This document shows positions 42,841 through 46,492 of a stretch of 46,492 nucleotides of DNA, in pieces. The stretch covers positions 1 to 46,492 of the forward strand of contig JABMOW010000112.1 of the NCBI GenBank assembly GCA_013204025.1, written 5' to 3'. The position numbers and the translations under genes were made by a program. The notes beneath the pieces are model-generated. The model saw only the letters and a list, made by a program, of their open reading frames with translations, was not told the origin of the DNA and searched no databases. Numbering within the stretch: position 1 is the first letter of the stretch; each line of letters opens with the position of its first letter. The stretch is from Fidelibacterota bacterium. Its GTDB lineage: Bacteria > Fidelibacterota > Marinisomatia > SCGC-AAA003-L08 > JACNLC01.

Positions 42841-44370
42841 CTACTGGGGTATCTCCGTTATTCGCAGTAGAGTTTCTGTAAGTTGCACCTTCCGTTGTCT
42901 GGAGGATCCAGACGTTTGCCAAATATAGTTGCCAGTGATGACTCTTCCCGAGTCGTGAATCCAAATGAGGTCGGGCGCTTGTCCTTCCCGGAACAGATTT
43001 GTCATGTAGCGTTCGCCGTTGGATGTCAAGAGAACCGCACGCTGCCACGTCTTCCGCTCCATACTCTTTCCCCGGACCGGGAAGGCGATTGCTCGCATGT
43101 CTCCGCGGACGTGCTGGAACAGACAGAGAACGATCGAAGTCTGACTGCCAAAGCTGTCAATCAAACGAACGTTCATTTTGTCCTCGATATAGTCCTTGTC
43201 CGCGAACTGCGCCTCCAATTCAGGCAACCGCTGCACACCATCGAGGACGTTCCACGTGGACTTGTTGCTATAAACACTGAAGAATGCCTCTGATGATGCG
43301 CCCTTTGGCCCATGCCCGGTTGTTACGTAGACACAGTTTCCCCTCTTGAGCAGAGCAAAGCCTGTGGTTGCGGGCGCTATATACTCGGGGTTAGGGGGTT
43401 GATTTGAGCTGACAATCCATAACGGGCTTGCTTCTAGATCGGCGGCACCCTCGCGCCGCAGGCGGAAGCCGGTGAAGTCATCTTCTGCCTTTGCTGTGGA
43501 GAGATACGATGTCTCTTTCAAATGGAGGTCGAATGGCAGTACTGTTCCCCTCATGGAAATCCCTCCAAAGTGGTCCCGATCCCCCGTCTCTGTACGTCGT
43601 ACATAGAGCGGTTTGACCATTCGAGTCTCTGCCCAGTTGAACGACACAAAGTGTTCATTCCTTCGATCAGGCGGATTCGCCAAATAGTCACCTGTTTCCA
43701 TATCAACCGCCTGCAAAGGACGTCTCTGGAAACGTGTCTCTTGGGGCTTCTCGAATACGGCAACTCTTTGATTGGCAGAGAAGTATTCAAGATCCCACCC
43801 GATCGGGAAACGAACAACCTTCCCGGATTTCAGACTCATCCAGAAATAGATGGGGCGATTTCCATCCCTAGGCCATGTGTCGCGGTCACCTCCTGCTATC
43901 ATTAAAAGTACCGAGCCAGTATGGGGAACGATCACATGCGATTGAATGCCAGGGGTATGGTTTCCCGGAACCCTCAGTTTTTGAATCTCGAACTCGGATA
44001 CTTCGCCACTCTGTGCATCAATGGCGAAGGGACTTGTTTGGGTTGACTCCATGAACAGCCATAGTCTTTCGCCCGTGGTTGCGCAGGAGATGATCCGAGC
44101 ATTTGTTAGGACCGGTGCCGTAGCCAATTCCTTTGGATTGTCAGATCCTTTCGTGGAAAGAGAGAAGAGACCCACTCCACGCCGGAGGATAATCATGTCC
44201 TGATCGTCGCAGACGAAGACATCATCCCACACACCGAGATCCCGCTGATCAGTCAATTCGCAATCATGCAAAGGTGGTGCCGTTGTGGTCCCTGATCGTG
44301 ACGTGACAGCCTGGAGCGGCGCAGACAGCGTCGATAACAGCAGAAGTAGCACTACGAGGTCTGTCTTCAT
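42841..44370 (-). CDS. Cassette-encoded secreted beta-rich protein, GC-rich
   Basis: I start at ATG 44370, where 'MKTDLVVLLLLLSTLSAPLQA' forms a clear signal peptide; a TTG at 44382 adds four residues. The protein has 509 residues. Repeating strand-turn units ('DDVFVCDDQDMIILRRGVGLFSL', 'ERLWLFMESTQTSPFAIDAQ', 'GNCVYVTTGHGPKGA') suggest a beta-propeller, but no named repeat is certain. The GC content is visibly higher than in the flanks and codon choice differs, pointing to a foreign donor. It is large for an integron cassette. Confidence 0.7.
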   Translation of the reverse strand: MKTDLVVLLLLLSTLSAPLQAVTSRSGTTTAPPLHDCELTDQRDLGVWDDVFVCDDQDMIILRRGVGLFSLSTKGSDNPKELATAPVLTNARIISCATTGERLWLFMESTQTSPFAIDAQSGEVSEFEIQKLRVPGNHTPGIQSHVIVPHTGSVLLMIAGGDRDTWPRDGNRPIYFWMSLKSGKVVRFPIGWDLEYFSANQRVAVFEKPQETRFQRRPLQAVDMETGDYLANPPDRRNEHFVSFNWAETRMVKPLYVRRTETGDRDHFGGISMRGTVLPFDLHLKETSYLSTAKAEDDFTGFRLRREGAADLEASPLWIVSSNQPPNPEYIAPATTGFALLKRGNCVYVTTGHGPKGASSEAFFSVYSNKSTWNVLDGVQRLPELEAQFADKDYIEDKMNVRLIDSFGSQTSIVLCLFQHVRGDMRAIAFPVRGKSMERKTWQRAVLLTSNGERYMTNLFREGQAPDLIWIHDSGRVITGNYIWQTSGSSRQRKVQLTETLLRITEIPQ

Positions 44371-44377
44371 ATTTTGG

Positions 44378-44526
44378 TCCAAAGAGGTAGCTCTGCGGCG
44401 AGAAAGTTATTTATAAAAATCATTGTGTGTGAAATTAACATATACACTTCAATATTCCTCATTTCCACGCTACCTGCGTTTCACGCCAGCCCGTCGCTAG
44501 AGGGTCCGGTGCAGTGATTGTTATGT
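44378..44526 (-). repeat. attC-like site E
   Basis: On the - strand it starts with ACATAAC (44526-44520), then 'CACTGCACCGGACCCTCTA', 'GCGACGGGCTGGCGTGAAAC', and ends 'CTCGCCGCAGAGCTACC' plus a degenerate box CTTTGGA (44384-44378). The middle blocks match site C closely. ACATAAC is the exact complement of GTTATGT that opens the same cassette at 45096-45090. Confidence 0.75.
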
Positions 44527-44535
44527 AACAGATTA

Positions 44536-45069
44536 CTACTCAATTCTTCCAAATATACCACCCGTTTTTAGCCAAGCATTACCCCAGACAATTGAATTCA
44601 CCGCTAAAGGGGCAAGATAGGAAGTATCACCATCGAAAACTATTAAATTGAATTCAGCTATCGCAGAAAGATGAAGACTATCATTTTCGAACCAATATTC
44701 CACATTTGTTGGATCAAAAGAATCGTCTCTGGAGAAAATTATCGTATCATTTGAAATTTCATAAGAACCAGTAAAAAGTGTATCACTTGCCAATCCAATG
44801 TAAATTGTATCATTCTCTACGACATATGTCCAACTCGGTGGAAGAATTGTTACTTCAAAGGTATTTTCAGTAAACTCAATGGTTGAGGTCTCTGAAACTT
44901 CTGGACATTCTGAATCCCATACAAATGACCCACAATCAAATATATTTGTCCAACTAAATGTTTCTGTCCATTTCCCCAATAATGGATTTTCTTCTGATGT
45001 TTGGGTTATATCATTATTACAACTTAAGAAGAAAATTAATGTGATGGATGTAAATAGTCTTCGACCCAT
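44536..45069 (-). CDS. Cassette-encoded lipoprotein with lipocalin-like fold
   Basis: A 177-residue protein with a lipoprotein signal ('MGRRLFTSITLIFFLSCNND', lipobox LSC at residues 15-17). The mature part has 'NPLLGKWTETFSW' and later 'TIEFTENTFEVTI', 'DTIYIGLAS', 'GSYEISNDTIIFSRD', the alternating strands of lipocalin-like lipoproteins common in Bacteroidota and relatives. The exact ligand or role is unknown. It is flanked by attC-like sites E and D. Confidence 0.75.
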   Translation of the reverse strand: MGRRLFTSITLIFFLSCNNDITQTSEENPLLGKWTETFSWTNIFDCGSFVWDSECPEVSETSTIEFTENTFEVTILPPSWTYVVENDTIYIGLASDTLFTGSYEISNDTIIFSRDDSFDPTNVEYWFENDSLHLSAIAEFNLIVFDGDTSYLAPLAVNSIVWGNAWLKTGGIFGRIE

Positions 45070-45089
45070 TTCATCTCCTATGTTTTGCT

Positions 45090-45215
45090 ACATAACGGCC
45101 AAAGCTCACGGGTGCTTACTCCGATTTGTTATTTTAGTTCTATTTATCTTCACATCCCTCAAAATCATGCTTTTCACGGTACTGCTTGTAACGACCGGTG
45201 GAGCGCTAGTTAGAG
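45090..45215 (-). repeat. attC-like site D
   Basis: On the - strand it runs from CTCTAAC (45215-45209), right after the stop of the HEPN gene, to GTTATGT (45096-45090), 126 nt. The far end 'GTGAGCTTTGGCCGTTATG' has the usual L'-R' look of environmental attC sites. CTCTAAC is the exact complement of the box that opens this cassette (GTTAGAG at 45877-45871). Confidence 0.75.
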
Positions 45216-45216
45216 C

Positions 45217-45840
45217 TCATTTGATACGATTACATACAATCTCATCAAGATTCACAACAAATAGCTCCAAATCTTTCATTCTCTTTGCAATTCCATCTTC
45301 TTCAATAGCTCTTAATCTTCCATAGGAGTTATAATCTCCACCATGTGCTATTTCGTGTCGTCTTTCAATCAATTTTTCCACAGAAGTTAATAATTGTTTT
45401 CTTCCAGATTTTCTTTCAGCATTACTTGATATCTTGTACAATCGATATGGCAAAAACATATTGTCAATTACATCAAATCGCTGGGTTGTATATGCATCAT
45501 AATACTTTTTGATCAAAGTTCTTATTCTTCTATATGGCCGATCCATCGTAATTAATGTAAGTGCTTCTTTTGTATCAAGCCCAGCATCATTAAGTAGATC
45601 CACCAGAGACTGGTCTGGAGTGTGTTTTTTTAAATATGAAACAAGTTTTTCACAAAATACATCGGTTATATATGCGTCCAATGCAGCTACTGATAGAACT
45701 ACTGATGCTCTAACAATGTCTTTTGGTGCAGGGATTTCATCATGCTTCTCTTTTACAGCCCTTAGTATTTTAAATGTGTTGACAAGTTCTTCACATCGAT
45801 TTATGGTTTTTTTAAATTTGTTGAATGATTTTGAATTCAT
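45217..45840 (-). CDS. Cassette-encoded HEPN-domain protein (RiboL-PSP-HEPN-like)
   Basis: A 207-residue, mostly helical protein. The middle region 'VLSVAALDAYITDVFCEKLV' and the C-terminal 'LIERRHEIAHGGDYN' are typical of large HEPN domains of the RiboL-PSP/MAE_28990 type. The RNase motif R-x4-H is intact ('RHEIAH', near residue 168). HEPN proteins with this motif act as endoribonucleases in toxin-antitoxin and phage-defence systems. No antitoxin partner lies in the same cassette. An RNase role is an inference. Confidence 0.72.
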   Translation of the reverse strand: MNSKSFNKFKKTINRCEELVNTFKILRAVKEKHDEIPAPKDIVRASVVLSVAALDAYITDVFCEKLVSYLKKHTPDQSLVDLLNDAGLDTKEALTLITMDRPYRRIRTLIKKYYDAYTTQRFDVIDNMFLPYRLYKISSNAERKSGRKQLLTSVEKLIERRHEIAHGGDYNSYGRLRAIEEDGIAKRMKDLELFVVNLDEIVCNRIK

Positions 45841-45870
45841 TTACTCTCTCAATAATTAAATCAAATATGG

Positions 45871-45993
45871 CTCTAACGGCTGAGCTCGTCGGCACCAACC
45901 TATTTCTGTCCTTTTTTAAAAATCTGCATGCTTTTAAGTCCCAATCCGCAAAACAAGGACACCGTTTAGGTGTCCTTGCAGCGGTAGTTAGGT
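45871..45993 (-). repeat. attC-like site F
   Basis: On the - strand it runs from ACCTAAC (45993-45987), a perfect RYYYAAC box 11 bases after a cassette stop, to GTTAGAG (45877-45871), 123 nt. 'CTAACTACCGCTGCAAGGAC' at one end pairs imperfectly with 'GACGAGCTCAGCCGTTAG' at the other. An inner hairpin, GGACACC-TAAAC-GGTGTCC, lies beside the first arm. Confidence 0.78.
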
Positions 45994-46004
45994 GCAACTT
46001 GTGC

Positions 46005-46492
46005 TCAATAGATTTCAAACGGAACTGAAGGTGTCTCCAGTGATTGATACTTGAAGGTGACATTAAATTCACCAGGTTTAATTGTATGACCATCATTTAT
46101 CGTCAGGTGCAACTTAATATTCCGTTTGTCAAGTTGAATAAGTGGTAATGCTGATGGTTTTTTTGTTTGAGGCAAATAATCCAGAATTATATCCCCTCTG
46201 TTATCCGTTACCCTGAAACTGCCGTATGTTTCAAATGCAGTATCTTTCGGGTCTATGATTGCTGTCAAACCTTTAGAATTATATGTTTCGCGGTATCGCA
46301 TTGGAACGACTATAATTGGTATGTCCTGTCCCTCAAAAAAGATTGTTGTATCCATAGCAATGCCCCAGCCATGTCTTTTTACTCTTGTTTCAGCTTTTAT
46401 ATCATTCCTGAGTTCAAGTGTTAAGTGCAACAATTGATACTTCCTCGAAAAATACCTGATAAGGCGTTTTGAACCCAAGGCATTTTCTAGGA
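46005..46492 (-). CDS. Cassette-encoded hypothetical protein, 5' end cut by the window
   Basis: The frame is open to the right edge (reading 'LENALGSKRLIRYF' from the edge inward), so the true start lies outside. About 162 residues are visible. The sequence is rich in beta strands ('TTIFFEGQDIPIIVVPMRYRE', 'GDIILDYLPQ', 'IKLHLTINDGHTIKPGEFNV') with no signal or membrane segment in view. It may be an immunoglobulin-like or carbohydrate-interaction fold; no family is recognised. The stop is 11 bases before attC-like site F. Confidence 0.65.
   Translation of the reverse strand, partial: LENALGSKRLIRYFSRKYQLLHLTLELRNDIKAETRVKRHGWGIAMDTTIFFEGQDIPIIVVPMRYRETYNSKGLTAIIDPKDTAFETYGSFRVTDNRGDIILDYLPQTKKPSALPLIQLDKRNIKLHLTINDGHTIKPGEFNVTFKYQSLETPSVPFEIY

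Larger units (their letters stand above)
41015..46492 (-). mobile_element. Chromosomal integron cassette array (distal part, cut by window edge)
   Basis: Seven genes are all on the - strand and unrelated in product and base composition. Between them lie imperfect dyads of about 120-200 nt whose outer boxes fit attC (RYYYAAC ... GTTRRRY, read on the - strand). Within single cassettes the leading and trailing boxes are complementary: GTTAGAG/CTCTAAC, GTTATGT/ACATAAC, GTTGGGC/GCCCAAC. Several dyads share long blocks ('GGACCCTCTA', 'CGACGGGC', 'CGCAGAGC'), as attC sites of one integron do. No integrase is in the window; cassette orientation puts attI and intI to the right. The integron reading is an inference with strong structural support. 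Confidence 0.78.

Noticed and set aside
42883-43905. Long + strand frames inside the GC-rich cassette gene
   Set aside because: They overlap the - strand gene with a good signal peptide and arise from its higher GC content.
1-46492. CRISPR array, prophage or insertion sequence
   Set aside because: No regular short repeats with spacers, no phage structural genes and no transposase frames were found. The only repeated units are the recA-pilin duplication and the attC-like sites.

Overview
The window is an AT-rich bacterial chromosome segment. It is mostly dense, + strand housekeeping genes and ends in an accessory island. Gene content, non-Bacteroidetes-like sigma70 boxes (TTGACA) and the protein sequences suggest an uncultivated lineage of the FCB group, with Neomarinimicrobiota (SAR406/Marinimicrobia) as my best guess. 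That placement is an inference from memory of these families and was not computed. TGA, TAA and TAG all act as ordinary stops.

Region 1 (1-10.2 kb) is an information-processing core: tRNA-Arg(ACG), a small ArsR regulator, tadA, tRNA-Ser(GGA), an SDR, two small orphan genes, and a large, Alu-domain-type SRP RNA. It continues with the tightly packed chain dnaX-ybaB-recR-pgsA-pgpA-cinA, then thpR and recA. The order tadA-SRP RNA-dnaX-ybaB-recR is also found in Bacillus, so it looks old. TadA edits the ACG anticodon of the tRNA-Arg that lies 0.9 kb upstream.

Region 2 (9.9-14.3 kb) is a tandem duplication of about 2.2 kb. Each unit carries the 3' end of recA, a regulatory region and a gene for a large PilX-like pilin protein. 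The second unit begins with a decayed recA 3' end (a pseudogene) and has lost the recA terminator hairpin. Both pilin genes are intact. An outer-membrane-type protein with a Ca-binding-like Asp-rich segment follows.

Region 3 (16-27.8 kb) is a nearly continuous run: alaS, gcvPB, a PPC/DUF296 protein, ridA, a DUF5683 protein, purF, a UbiA prenyltransferase, a TTG-started 2x[4Fe-4S] ferredoxin, a geranylgeranyl-reductase-like flavoprotein and dinG. UbiA, ferredoxin and reductase form a credible isoprenoid-lipid or quinone-tail module.

Region 4 (27.9-40.8 kb) is mixed: an ammonia-lyase (hutH-type), guaB convergent with rpsT across a shared terminator, a Cys-rich mini-protein, a frameshifted molybdenum-carrier-like gene, a secreted orphan, a sirtuin, then CPBP protease / PspC (with an in-frame TGA) / ABC ATPase / ABC permease, a penicillin-acylase-family hydrolase and a PduO-type adenosyltransferase.

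Region 5 (41.0 kb to the right edge) is the most unusual part. At least seven genes all lie on the - strand, differ in base composition and have unrelated products. Each is separated from the next by an imperfect dyad of about 120-200 nt with attC features. The boxes that open and close individual cassettes are complementary to each other (GTTAGAG/CTCTAAC, GTTATGT/ACATAAC, GTTGGGC/GCCCAAC). I read this as the distal end of a chromosomal integron cassette array whose integrase and attI should lie beyond base 46492. One cassette encodes a HEPN-type protein with an RxxxxH motif.
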